64,000 nucleotides of DNA from Halobacteriales archaeon QS_4_69_31. Lineage in GTDB: Archaea > Halobacteriota > Halobacteria > Halobacteriales > Haloarculaceae. The stretch lies in the NCBI GenBank assembly GCA_003021655.1, contig PXRP01000037.1, positions 1 through 64,000 of the forward strand, written 5' to 3'. This document shows, piece after piece, positions 33,820 to 42,404 of the stretch; position 1 is the stretch's first letter, and each line of letters opens with the position of its first letter. Made by a program: the position numbers and the translations under genes. The notes beneath the pieces are model-generated. The model searched no databases. It was not told the DNA's origin and saw nothing but the letters and a program-made list of their open reading frames with translations.

Positions 33820-35466
33820 CTAGTCGTGCCGGAAGGCCCGCTGGCCGGTCAGGACCATCGCCATGTCGTGTTCGTCCGCGGCTTCGATGACCTGGTCGTC
33901 GCGCTTGGAGCCGCCGGGCTGGATGACGGCTTCGATCCCCGCCTCTGCGGCGACTTCGATGTTGTCCGGGAACGGGAGAAAGGCGTCCGAGGCCATCACG
34001 GCACCTTCGGGTGACTTGCCCTCGGCGTCGTTGGTGGCTTTCATCTCCGCGATGCGGACCGCGTCGACCCGGGAGACCTGGCCCGCGCCGACGCCGACCG
34101 TCTCGGTGCCCGTCGCGAAGACGATGGCGTTTGATTTGACGTGTTTGACCGTCTGCCAGGCAAAGAGCAGCGACTCGACCTGTTCGTCGGTCGGTTCGCG
34201 CTCGGTGACGACCTCCAGGTCCGCGGGCGCGAGCGACTGGGCGTCCCGCTCCTGGACGAGGCGCCCGCCGACGAGTTTCTTCTCGGTGGTCGCCTCCGTG
34301 ACGTCGTAGCTGTCCGGCCGGCCGGAGTCGCCGGCCGAGCCATCGCGGCCGACGTCGAGCACCCGGAGGGTCTCCCGCTCGTGGAGTGTCTCCAGGGCGG
34401 CGTCGGTGTAGCCGGGCGCGACGACGACCTCCTTGAACGAGTCGACGACTTCGGCGGCCGTCGCCGCGTCGCACTCGCGGTTCAGCGCGACGATGCCGCC
34501 GAACGCGCTCTTGGGGTCGGTCGCGAGCGCGTCGGCGTAGGCGTCCGCGAGCGTCTCCGCGGTCGCACAGCCCGCGGGGTTGGTGTGTTTGATCACCGCC
34601 GCCGCCGGCCGGTCGAACTCCTTGACCAGGTTCAGGGCCGCGTCGGCGTCGTTGTAGTTGTTGTACGAGAGCGCCTTCGCGCCCGGGTTCAGCTGGTCGG
34701 CGCCGACGACGCTGGCCTCCTCGCAGGTGGCGTCGCCGTAGACCGCCGCGTCCTGGTGGGGGTTCTCCCCGTACCGGAGGGGTGCCGCGCGGTCGCCGGA
34801 GGTGAGCAACCGCGCCGGGAAGCGCCCGCCGTCGTCGCCGTCGACCGTGACGCGGTTCGCGTCGTAATCGACGGACGCGCGGTTCTCGGCGAACCACCGG
34901 ACTGCCCGCGGGTACGCGCGGAACTCCCCCTCGTAGAGGACGCGGTCCTGGAGGGTCTCGCGGTCGTCGCCCTCGTAGACGGGGACCGGTTCCTGCGTGA
35001 CGACCGGGCCGGCGTCGACCGCCTCCTCGATGATAGAGCCGTCCTCGGCGATGGCGTTGGTGACGACGTGGACGGTACAGCCGACGACCTTCGCGCCGTA
35101 GTCTATGGCGTCGCCCCACGCGTCCATCCCCGGGAACGACGGCAACAGCGACGGGTGGACGTTCAGCGTCGTCGGCGCCTCCGCCAGGAAGGTGTCCGAG
35201 AGCAGGCGCATGTAGCCGTCCAGACACACCAGGTCGAAGTCGTACGGCTCCAGCGCCGCCAGCACCCGGCGCTCGTGGTCGCGCCGGGACTCCCCGTCCG
35301 CGCGCTCAACGACTTCCGTGGGGATCCCGCGTTCGGCGGCCGTCTCGACGACGGGCGCGTCGGCGTCGTTCGTGAGGACGACCGCGAACTCCGCGCCTCC
35401 GGGTGCGCGGTCGGCGACGTTCATGAGATTCCGTCCGCGGTTGCTCGCCATACCCGCGAGTTCCAT
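33820..35466 (-). CDS. purH: PurN-AICAR transformylase fusion (purine biosynthesis)
   Basis: A 548-residue fused enzyme. Residues 1-about 185 are a PurN-like GAR formyltransferase: 'LAGMASNRGRNLMNVAD', 'VCLDGYMRLLSDTFLAEAP' and the catalytic 'LNVHPSLLPSFPG'. Residues about 220-548 are the AICAR formyltransferase half of PurH: 'RYGENPHQDAAVYG', 'LSYNNYNDADAALNLVKEF' and 'IKHTNPAGCA', which holds the catalytic Lys-His. The N-terminal IMP-cyclohydrolase domain of bacterial PurH is absent; in archaea PurO can supply that step. ATG 35466 is used, with 35451 as alternative. It catalyses steps 3 and 9 of purine synthesis. Confidence 0.88.
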   Translation of the reverse strand: MELAGMASNRGRNLMNVADRAPGGAEFAVVLTNDADAPVVETAAERGIPTEVVERADGESRRDHERRVLAALEPYDFDLVCLDGYMRLLSDTFLAEAPTTLNVHPSLLPSFPGMDAWGDAIDYGAKVVGCTVHVVTNAIAEDGSIIEEAVDAGPVVTQEPVPVYEGDDRETLQDRVLYEGEFRAYPRAVRWFAENRASVDYDANRVTVDGDDGGRFPARLLTSGDRAAPLRYGENPHQDAAVYGDATCEEASVVGADQLNPGAKALSYNNYNDADAALNLVKEFDRPAAAVIKHTNPAGCATAETLADAYADALATDPKSAFGGIVALNRECDAATAAEVVDSFKEVVVAPGYTDAALETLHERETLRVLDVGRDGSAGDSGRPDSYDVTEATTEKKLVGGRLVQERDAQSLAPADLEVVTEREPTDEQVESLLFAWQTVKHVKSNAIVFATGTETVGVGAGQVSRVDAVRIAEMKATNDAEGKSPEGAVMASDAFLPFPDNIEVAAEAGIEAVIQPGGSKRDDQVIEAADEHDMAMVLTGQRAFRHD

Positions 35467-35622
35467 GTGTGGGTCGCCGGCGGCGGCGCGCAAAGTAGTT
35501 GCGACTCGCGGGAGCGACCGGCGACAAGACGACACAGCCTCCCCAAACCACCGTCGTCGGAGTCGTCTCCCGAGGGGTACCGACGGACAACTATATGTGG
35601 GTTGCATCTCAGTAAAGAGGCC

Positions 35623-37107
35623 ATGGAGAACGTACGGGACCACGGCGCGCACGGAGACGGGACGGACGCGACAGACGCCGTCCAGGCAGCGATCGACACC
35701 TGCGGGGACGAAGGTGGCGGTCGCGTCCACGTGCCGCCCGGCGAGTACGAGACCGCGCCCCTGGAGTTGCACAGCGGCGTCAACCTGCACCTCGCCGGGG
35801 GTGCGACAGTGCGCGCCTCCGGCGACGCCGACGACTACGAGACCGACGACGTCCCCCATCGGTCCTTCATTACCGCCGTCGACGCCGAGGACGTGGCGGT
35901 CACCGGACGCGGGACGATCGACTGCAACGGACGGGCGTTCATGCGAGACGCGGTGATCGACCCCCGGGACGGCCACTACCAGCCCGTCCCGCGCGAGGAG
36001 AGCCCCGATGGCCCGCTCTTTCCCGACGACGACCGACCGGATCGCGCGCTCTTCTTCTACAGATGTTCGAACGTCCAGCTCCGGAACGTCACGGTCCGGG
36101 ACGCCCCCCACTGGACGGTCCACCTGCTCGCCTGCGACGAGGTCGACGCCCGGGGCGTGGACGTACTGAACGACCGCATGGTCCCCAACAACGACGGGAT
36201 CAACCCGGACATGTCCCGAAACGTCCACATCTCCGATTGCACCGTCCGGGCGGGCGACGACGCGATCTGCGTCAAGGCCGACGGCAGGTACCCCGAGGCC
36301 CGCCCCTGCGAGAACGTGACCGTCACGAACTGTACGCTTCAGTCTCGCTCCTGTGGGATCAAGCTCGGGTCCGAGAGCGAGTACGACATCCGGAACTGCC
36401 TGTTCGCGAACTGTACGATCACCGACTCCAACCGCGGCGTGGGGATCCAGAACCGCGACGCCGGCGACATCGAACGGATCGCGTTCACCGACCTCGTCGT
36501 CGAGACGCGCCACCACACCGGCAACTGGTGGGGCATCGGCGAGCCGGTCTCGATCACGTCGCTGCCCAGGACCGCGGAGACCGACCTCGGGACGCTCCGC
36601 GACGTCCGTCTGTCGAACCTCACCGTGGAGGGCGAGGGGTCGGTCGTCGTCTACGCCGACCCGGACGACCCGGTCTGTGACCTCCGGATCGAGGGGGTTA
36701 CCCAGCGGGTCACGACTGGCGACCACAGCGCCGACAGGAACGCGATCGACCTCCGGCCCGGCGAGGTCGACGGCGGCGTCCGCGAGCGCGACCTCCCCGC
36801 GGTCTTCCTCCACGGCGTCGACCGCGCCACGCTCCAGGACGTCACGGTCGAGTGGGCCGACTCGCTCCCGTATCACACGCATGCCCTCGAATGCGAGGGG
36901 TTCGGCGACCTCGTCGTCGACGGGTTCCGGGGCCGACAGGCCGACGACGGCGCCGCGGTCGCGCTGTCGGACGGCGGCCGGGCGGTCGTTCGGCGGTGTC
37001 TCGCCGACGACGGGACCGACGTCTTCCTCGCGACCGACGACGTCGAGCACGTGACGGCGACCGACAGCGTCACCGACGCGGCCCGGACGGGACGAACGAC
37101 GGAGTGA
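35623..37107 (+). CDS. Glycoside hydrolase family 28 (polygalacturonase-like)
   Basis: A 494-residue right-handed beta-helix hydrolase. It opens 'DHGAHGDGTDATDAVQAAID' (pectate-lyase-like cap) and carries the GH28 residues 'PNNDGINPDMSRNVHISDC' (catalytic Asp), 'AGDDAICVK' (catalytic Asp pair) and 'SCGIKLGSESEYDIRNC' (here Gly-x-x-x-Gly-Ser in place of the usual His region). The C-terminus has further coils. No signal peptide or Tat motif is visible, so it likely acts on oligosaccharides in the cytoplasm. It is divergent from purNH across 156 bases containing 'ctatatgtgg' as a possible TATA element. Confidence 0.85.
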   Translation: MENVRDHGAHGDGTDATDAVQAAIDTCGDEGGGRVHVPPGEYETAPLELHSGVNLHLAGGATVRASGDADDYETDDVPHRSFITAVDAEDVAVTGRGTIDCNGRAFMRDAVIDPRDGHYQPVPREESPDGPLFPDDDRPDRALFFYRCSNVQLRNVTVRDAPHWTVHLLACDEVDARGVDVLNDRMVPNNDGINPDMSRNVHISDCTVRAGDDAICVKADGRYPEARPCENVTVTNCTLQSRSCGIKLGSESEYDIRNCLFANCTITDSNRGVGIQNRDAGDIERIAFTDLVVETRHHTGNWWGIGEPVSITSLPRTAETDLGTLRDVRLSNLTVEGEGSVVVYADPDDPVCDLRIEGVTQRVTTGDHSADRNAIDLRPGEVDGGVRERDLPAVFLHGVDRATLQDVTVEWADSLPYHTHALECEGFGDLVVDGFRGRQADDGAAVALSDGGRAVVRRCLADDGTDVFLATDDVEHVTATDSVTDAARTGRTTE

Positions 37108-37524
37108 GGGCTGGTCAGTGACGTATCATCGGGGTGGCGGACGGTCACTACCGTCCGCCGAATGCCTGACGGCGATTGTAGAGGAAGAACGTCGGTATCA
37201 CAACGACGTCAGTGGTGGAAGTGGCGTTGTGGTGGCCTGCTGCAGTCGTGGTAACCCAATGTGGTGGTAATCGTCAGCTGGTGTCGCGCCACCCGACACA
37301 AGCGTCATCAGCCGCCCAAGCCGTCGATGGATAGCTGAGACGGTCTCCCGGTAGCCGGTGGTCTCGGTATGCAGTTCGGCGTGCTGAGTGGAATCAGCAG
37401 TCAGAGCGGGGTTCCAGGCACCCGATGACCAGTTGGGGTGCGAGTCGATGATTACGGCGAACGCGCCGGGGATGCGTGCAGTCGTTCCGACACGCTTTCG
37501 TGCCGACTCGTCGGATACCCGTGT
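37108..37524. other. Gap between GH28 gene and purB with a hairpin and a gene scrap
   Basis: A hairpin lies at 37136-37159. On the minus strand 37440-37198 a frame reads 'SHPNWSSGAWNPALTADSTQ', 'ETTGYRETVSAIHRRLGRLM' and 'DDYHHIGLPRLQQA', then stop. This looks like the C-terminus of a real protein with no start of its own and no recognised family. The last 80 bases are the purB leader. Confidence 0.45.
37136..37159 (+). terminator. Perfect 10-bp hairpin after the GH28 gene
   Basis: ggcggacggt (37136-37145) and accgtccgcc (37150-37159) form a perfect stem with the loop cact, 29 bases after the GH28 stop codon. This position suits a transcription terminator or mRNA-end stabiliser, though no poly-T follows. 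Confidence 0.5.
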
Positions 37525-38833
37525 ATGACCGACCGCTTCGCGCTCGCGGCCGTCTCGCCGCTCGACGGTCGCTACGCCCGGTACACCGAGCCGCTGGTGC
37601 CCTACGCCAGCGAGCAGGCGCTCATTCGTGCCCGCGTTCGCGTCGAAATCGAGTACCTGATCGCCCTGGCGGACCTGCAGGAGACGCCGCTCGGGATCGG
37701 CCCCGACGAGCGCGACCACCTCCGTGCGCTCTACGAGGGGTTCGACGACGACGATGCCGCCGTGATCAAACAGATCGAAACCGAGGGGTACGGCGACTAC
37801 CCCGCGACCAACCACGACGTCAAGGCCGTCGAGTACTTCGTCCGCGAGGAGCTCCCCGAGGGCCTCGACGCCGCCCAGTGGATCCACTTCGGCCTCACCA
37901 GCGAGGACGTCAACAACCTCGCCCATCGGCTGCTCGTCAAGCCCGCCGTCGAGGAGGTGCTCGTCGAGCAACTGCGCGACGTGCGCGACGCCCTCATCGA
38001 GCTGGCCCGCGAGTATCGCGACCTGCCGATGCTCTCGCGCACGCACGGCCAGCCCGCGACGCCGACTACCTTCGGCAAGGAGATGGCCGTCTACGCCGCC
38101 CGGCTGGGCCGGGCGATCGGCCGCGTCGAGGCCGCCAACGGGGATCTGGCCGGCAAGCTCGGGGGCGCGTCGGGGACGTTCGCGGCTCACGCCGCCGCCT
38201 ACCCGACCGTCGACTGGCGAGCGTTCTCGGAGTCGTTCGTGACCTCGCTGGGGCTGGAGCACGTCGCGCTCACCACACAGGTCAACCCCGGCGACGACCT
38301 CGCGGCGCTGTTCGACGCGTTGCGGGGGCTCAATCAGGTGCTGATCGACCTCGATCGGGACGCCTGGCTGTACGTCTCGGATCGCTACCTCGGGCAGGAG
38401 GCTGAAGGCCAACGCCGACCTGGTCTTCCTGGGCGAGTACGTCACCACCTCGCGGCTCCAGCGCGACCTCTCCGATTCGACGGTCAAGCGCAACGTCGGT
38501 GCGGCGCTGGCTCACTGCCTCATCGGCTACACCAAGCTCGGGAACGGCCTCGGGACGGTCGTCCCCAACGAGCAGGTGATGCGCGAGGAACTGGAGGCGA
38601 CACCGGAGGTCGTCGGCGAGGCCGTCCAGACGGTCCTCCGGCGGGAGGGCCAGGCCGACGCCTACGAGCGCGTCAAGGACCTCACCCGCGGCCGCGACGT
38701 GACGCTCGCGGACTTCCAGGACCTCTTCGCGGACCTGGACGTGCCCGCGGACGTGCGCGAGGAACTGGCGGCGCTGACGCCCGCCGGCTACACCGGCGTC
38801 GCGGACGAACTGGTCGACGATATCCGGGAGTAG
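37525..38833 (+). pseudogene. purB: Adenylosuccinate lyase with out-of-frame deletion of the catalytic signature
   Basis: PurB catalyses two beta-eliminations in purine synthesis. From ATG 37525 the protein is normal ('AAVSPLDGRYARYTEPLVPY', 'LTSEDVNNLAHR', 'LSRTHGQPATPTTFGKEM') up to 'DRDAWLYVSDRYLGQE' at about 38399. The sequence then jumps, in another frame, to 'LKANADLVFLGEYVTTSRLQ' and runs correctly to the stop at 38833. The segment that should lie between, with the fumarate-lyase signature G-S-S-x-M-P-x-K-x-N and the catalytic Ser loop, is missing. From family alignment about 75 bases are lost. As written, no active enzyme can be made from this copy. Confidence 0.85.
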
Positions 38834-39155
38834 CCGACGAGACTGCAGGTCCGCCCCGCCTGAACCGGACTGCTGAGTGCCCCATCCGGACAGACGCAGG
38901 CTCCGTCCGGACAGACGCAGGCTCCGTCCGGACAGACGCGAAGGCCCTGCCCGGACGAACGCGAAACTGCTGAGTGACCCGCGCGAACGACAACGCGAGT
39001 GGCGCTGTTCTCGTCGGCACGGAGCCGTCGCCTACCGCGAGCGGATACTCGGCTCCCTCCGGGCGGACCCGGCGTGACCGGCGCCGACCACCCGTATCCG
39101 GCGACTCCGGCCCGAAAGCCGCGCCTATAACTACGTCGAAACCGAAGGTCCGGCA
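38834..39155. other. Gap between purB and the MFS gene with tandem repeats
   Basis: It contains a 21-bp tandem repeat (38885-38941). Apart from that there is no credible gene. AT-poor throughout; a promoter for the MFS gene may lie near 'cctataactacg' (about 39123). Confidence 0.45.
38885..38941. repeat. 21-bp tandem repeat, 2.7 units
   Basis: tccggacagacgcaggctccg is repeated at 38885-38905 and 38906-38926, with a third copy broken off at about 38941. A degraded copy (gcccggacgaacgcg) follows. It is non-coding and lies 52 bases after purB. Confidence 0.7.
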
Positions 39156-40466
39156 GTGTTCGACACCGACGGTCGCGTCGTGACGCTGGGGCTGGCCCGG
39201 ATGGCCGACGCGCTGGGCAACTCCTTTCTCATCATCGTCCTGCCGCTGTACATCGCGAGCGGGCAGGTCTCGCTCGGCGGGATCGTCGGCGTCGACCTCG
39301 CGGGGTTTGTCCTCCGGGAGGAGACGCTCATCGGGCTGGTGCTCTCGCTGTTCGGCCTGCTCAACAGCGTCGGCCAGCTCGTCACCGGCCGGCTCTCGGA
39401 CAGGCTCGGGAGACGCCGGGACTTCGTCCTCTCGGGGTTGGCCGTCTTCGCGGTCGGCAGCGCCGTCTACCCCCTCGTGTCGAGCTACTGGGCGGTGCTG
39501 GCCGCGCGGGCGCTCCAGGGCGTCGGGGCCGCGCTCACCGTCCCCGCGACGGTCGCGCTCGTCAACGAGTACGCGGCGACAGACCGCGAGCGCGGCGGCA
39601 ACTTCGGCGTGTTCAACACGTTCCGGCTGGTCGGCTTCGGCTTCGGCCCCATCGTCGCCGGCGTCGTCATCACGGGCGGGCTGGCCAGCGAGACGGTCGT
39701 CACTTACGCCTTGCCCCCCGTCCTCGGGAGCGGGACGTTCTCGGGCTTTGCCGCCGCCTTCGGCGTCGCGGTCCTCGGTGCCGCCCTGAGTTTCGCGCTG
39801 GTCGTCCTGCTCATCGAGGACCCCCCACGGACCGAGGCCGAGGCCGGCACGGACCTCTCGCTGGCCGTGCTCGACCGCGAGCGGGGCGGCCTCGACCCCG
39901 TGTTCACGCTCGGGGTCGGGACCTTCCTCATGGCGACGACCATCGCGCTGTTCGCGACGCTGGAGGGGCCGGTCCGCGCCCGCCTCGACGAGAGCACGTT
40001 CGCGTTCAGCGTCCAGTTCGCCGCCGTCGTCATCGCGAACGTCCTCCTGCAGGTGCCCGTCGGCCGGGCCAGCGACCGCTACGGCCGCCGGCCGTTCATC
40101 GTCGCCGGCTTCGCGATACTCGTCCCCGCGGTCTTCGCCCAGGGCGTGGTCACGACGCCGCTCGCGATGCTCGTCGCCCGCTTCGTCCAGGGGGTCGCCG
40201 TCGCCCTCGTGTTCGCGCCGTCGCTCGCGCTCGCGGGCGACCTCGCGGGGGCCGGCGAGTCCGGCACCACCCTCTCCGTGCTGACGATGGCCTTCGGACT
40301 CGGCGTCGCCGTCGGTCCGCTGGCGTCGGGGATCCTCTTCAATCTCGGCGGCTTCGAGACGCCGTTTTTCGCCGGCGCGGCGCTCGCCGTGGTCGCGCTC
40401 GCGCTCGTCTACTCGCAGGTCGAGGACACGCTCGACGCGCCGGCCACGCCCGTGCCACAGGACTGA
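39156..40466 (+). CDS. Major facilitator superfamily transporter
   Basis: A 436-residue permease with twelve predicted helices. The MFS loop 2-3 motif is seen as 'GRLSDRLGRRRDFVLSGL' (about 77-94) and repeated in the second half as 'GRASDRYGRRPFIVAGF' (about 302-318). 'ALQGVGAALTVPATVALVNE' is the motif-B/C region of drug-efflux-like members. The start is GTG 39156. A drug/proton antiporter role is likely from motif pattern, but the substrate is unknown. It is monocistronic. Confidence 0.85.
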   Translation: MFDTDGRVVTLGLARMADALGNSFLIIVLPLYIASGQVSLGGIVGVDLAGFVLREETLIGLVLSLFGLLNSVGQLVTGRLSDRLGRRRDFVLSGLAVFAVGSAVYPLVSSYWAVLAARALQGVGAALTVPATVALVNEYAATDRERGGNFGVFNTFRLVGFGFGPIVAGVVITGGLASETVVTYALPPVLGSGTFSGFAAAFGVAVLGAALSFALVVLLIEDPPRTEAEAGTDLSLAVLDRERGGLDPVFTLGVGTFLMATTIALFATLEGPVRARLDESTFAFSVQFAAVVIANVLLQVPVGRASDRYGRRPFIVAGFAILVPAVFAQGVVTTPLAMLVARFVQGVAVALVFAPSLALAGDLAGAGESGTTLSVLTMAFGLGVAVGPLASGILFNLGGFETPFFAGAALAVVALALVYSQVEDTLDAPATPVPQD

Positions 40467-40536
40467 CGCTCCGACCCGGCGGCGCGTGTCCACACCGGTC
40501 CGCACTGTTTTGTCCGCGTGGGGCGTAGTCACACAC

Positions 40537-41151
40537 ATGTTCGCCGACAGGACCGACGCGGGCACGCGACTGGCCGACGCGCTCGAAGCGCGGGGCGTGG
40601 CGGCCGACGTCGTCCTCGCGATCCCGCGTGGCGGCCTCCCGCTGGGGCGGGTCGTCGCCGACCGACTGGGCGCGCCGCTTGACGTGGTCGTCGCGTCGAA
40701 GATCGGCGCGCCGAACAACCCCGAGTACGCCATCGGCGCGGTCGCCGAGGACGGGACTGTCTGGCGCAACGAGGAGGCGATCACCCGACTCCGGATCGGC
40801 GAGGACCGCCTGGCGGCCGGACGCTCGCGCGAACAGGCCGCCGCCGTCGAAAAAGCCGAGGACTACCGCACGGGCGGGCCGCCCGACCTCGGCGGGAAAC
40901 GCGTCGTCGTCGTCGACGACGGCGTCGCGACGGGCGCGACGATGCGTGCCTGTCTGGGACTGGTCCGCGAGGGCGGCCCCGCGTCGGTCGTCGTGGCCGT
41001 CCCCGTCGGGCCGCCGGAGACGCTCGACGAACTCGGATCGCTCGCCGACGAGGTCGTGGCCGTCGAGCGGCCCGAACGGTTCCGTGCCGTCGGTGCGCAC
41101 TACCGGACCTTCGACCAGGTCACCGACGAAGAAGCGAAATCGTACCTCTAG
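40537..41151 (+). CDS. Phosphoribosyltransferase-fold protein
   Basis: A 204-residue type-I PRTase-like protein. 'DVVLAIPRGGLPLGRVVADR' and 'PLDVVVASKIGAPNNPEYAI' form the first half; the PRPP loop is 'VVVVDDGVATGATMRA' (about 129-144). It belongs to the broad 'ComF/PRTase' group often fused to dienelactone hydrolase in bacteria. The base or acceptor it uses is not known. ATG 40537 leaves only family-like residues. It converges with dapE. Confidence 0.75.
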   Translation: MFADRTDAGTRLADALEARGVAADVVLAIPRGGLPLGRVVADRLGAPLDVVVASKIGAPNNPEYAIGAVAEDGTVWRNEEAITRLRIGEDRLAAGRSREQAAAVEKAEDYRTGGPPDLGGKRVVVVDDGVATGATMRACLGLVREGGPASVVVAVPVGPPETLDELGSLADEVVAVERPERFRAVGAHYRTFDQVTDEEAKSYL

Positions 41152-41261
41152 ACCGCGGACCGCTCGCGCAGGCGCGGCAGGACGATGTCCCGGGCGACGC
41201 TGAGCCCGGCGTAGATGAGCAACGACCCGACCGCGGCCTCCCGGGCGCCCAGCCCCCCGGT
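41148..41261 (-). pseudogene. C-terminal membrane-helix fragment in frame behind dapE
   Basis: Immediately after the dapE stop codon and in the same frame, the minus strand reads 'GGLGAREAAVGSLLIYAGLS' and 'VARDIVLPRLRERSAV', then stop. This is a convincing membrane-helix C-terminus but has no start. It is probably the tail of a gene whose body has been deleted, or of a short protein translated by restart. Its family is unknown. Confidence 0.35.
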
Positions 41262-42404
41262 TCAGACCAGCCGCGAGACGGTCTCGCGGACGGCGTCGGC
41301 GGCCGCGACGACGTCCGCCCGCCGGACGTACTCGCGGTCGCTGTGTGCGACGGCCCCCTCGTCGTCGGCGAGTACGCCCGGGCCGAACACGACTGTCGGG
41401 GCGTGCGCGGCGAAAAACGACGCCTCCGTCGCGGCGCCGAACGGCCGCACGTCGCCGCCGCTGGCCTCGGCGAGGGTCCGGACCAGTGGCTCCTCGGGGT
41501 CGGTCGCGAACGCCTCCAGGTACGGCGTCTCCCGGGGCCGCAGGTCCACGCGCAACCCCATCGACCCCGGGACCCACCGCGAGAGGTGGTCTTCGAGGCC
41601 CGCGCGGAACGCCGGGGCGGTCTCGGGCGGGACAGACCGGCGGTCGAACGTGAGCGTACACTCCGCGGGCACCTGGTTGGAGACTTCGCCGCCCTCGACG
41701 ACGGTCGGCGTCAGCGTCGGCCGCCCGAGCAGGTCGTGTTCGCCCGGCCCACCCTCCTCGTCGTAGGTCTCCAGCGCCTGCAGGAGGGGAGCCAGCGCCC
41801 GGACGGCGTTGTCGCCGTCGCCGGGCGTCGCGGCGTGGGCGCTGGTCCCCTGGACCGTGACAGACCCTTCGAACTGCCCGCGCGCGGCGACACACACGTC
41901 GAGGTCGGTCGGTTCACCGACGACGAACCCGTCGGCGTCGAGCGTTCCCGCCAGGTGGGCCGCGCCCGTCTGTGAGCGTTCCTCGTCGGGCGTGACCGCC
42001 AGCGTCACCTGCCCGTCGGTCACGTCGGCAGTGAGGAAGGCGTCGACCAGCGCCGCCAGCGGCCCCTTCGCGTCACAGGCCCCCCGCCCCTCGACGACCG
42101 CGCCGTCCTCGCGCTCCGCGAACGGGACGTGTGGCGGCACGGTGTCGACGTGCGTGTTCACGACGAGGTGGCCCTCCTCGGGGACACCGCCGTGGCCGTC
42201 GTCGCCGGCCGCGTCGAGCACCGACGGGTCCCCGTGTCCGTCGCCGGTCCGCGTCGCGAGGACGTTGCCCGCGTCGTCGATGGTCGGGTCGGCGCCGGCG
42301 TCGCGGAGCACCTCGACGAGCAGGTCCCGCATCTCGTCGACCGACTCGTGAGACGGGGTCCGGACGGCCCGCTCGTGGAAGTCGAGTGCGTCGAACGCCG
42401 TCAT
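41262..42404 (-). CDS. dapE: M20-family deacylase, succinyl-diaminopimelate desuccinylase type
   Basis: A 380-residue M20 metallopeptidase-fold enzyme. Metal ligands are seen as 'VVNTHVDTVPPH' (His-x-Asp), 'GRGACDAKGPLAALVDAF' (Asp) and 'VTPDEERSQTGAAHL' (Glu-Glu), with 'SAHAATPGDGDNAV' in the dimerisation domain. It overlaps lysA by 4 bases (ATGA), so the two are translationally coupled, which supports a role in the diaminopimelate route to lysine. The usual neighbour dapF is not between them. Confidence 0.82.
   Translation of the reverse strand: MTAFDALDFHERAVRTPSHESVDEMRDLLVEVLRDAGADPTIDDAGNVLATRTGDGHGDPSVLDAAGDDGHGGVPEEGHLVVNTHVDTVPPHVPFAEREDGAVVEGRGACDAKGPLAALVDAFLTADVTDGQVTLAVTPDEERSQTGAAHLAGTLDADGFVVGEPTDLDVCVAARGQFEGSVTVQGTSAHAATPGDGDNAVRALAPLLQALETYDEEGGPGEHDLLGRPTLTPTVVEGGEVSNQVPAECTLTFDRRSVPPETAPAFRAGLEDHLSRWVPGSMGLRVDLRPRETPYLEAFATDPEEPLVRTLAEASGGDVRPFGAATEASFFAAHAPTVVFGPGVLADDEGAVAHSDREYVRRADVVAAADAVRETVSRLV

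Noticed and set aside
33820-37050. Very long minus-strand frame extending upstream of purNH
   Set aside because: Beyond 35466 it runs antisense through the GH28 gene. Only the 548-residue purNH part has family sequence.
34141-37107. 988-codon plus-strand frame including GH28
   Set aside because: The first 494 codons are antisense to purNH. The GH28 protein starts at ATG 35623.
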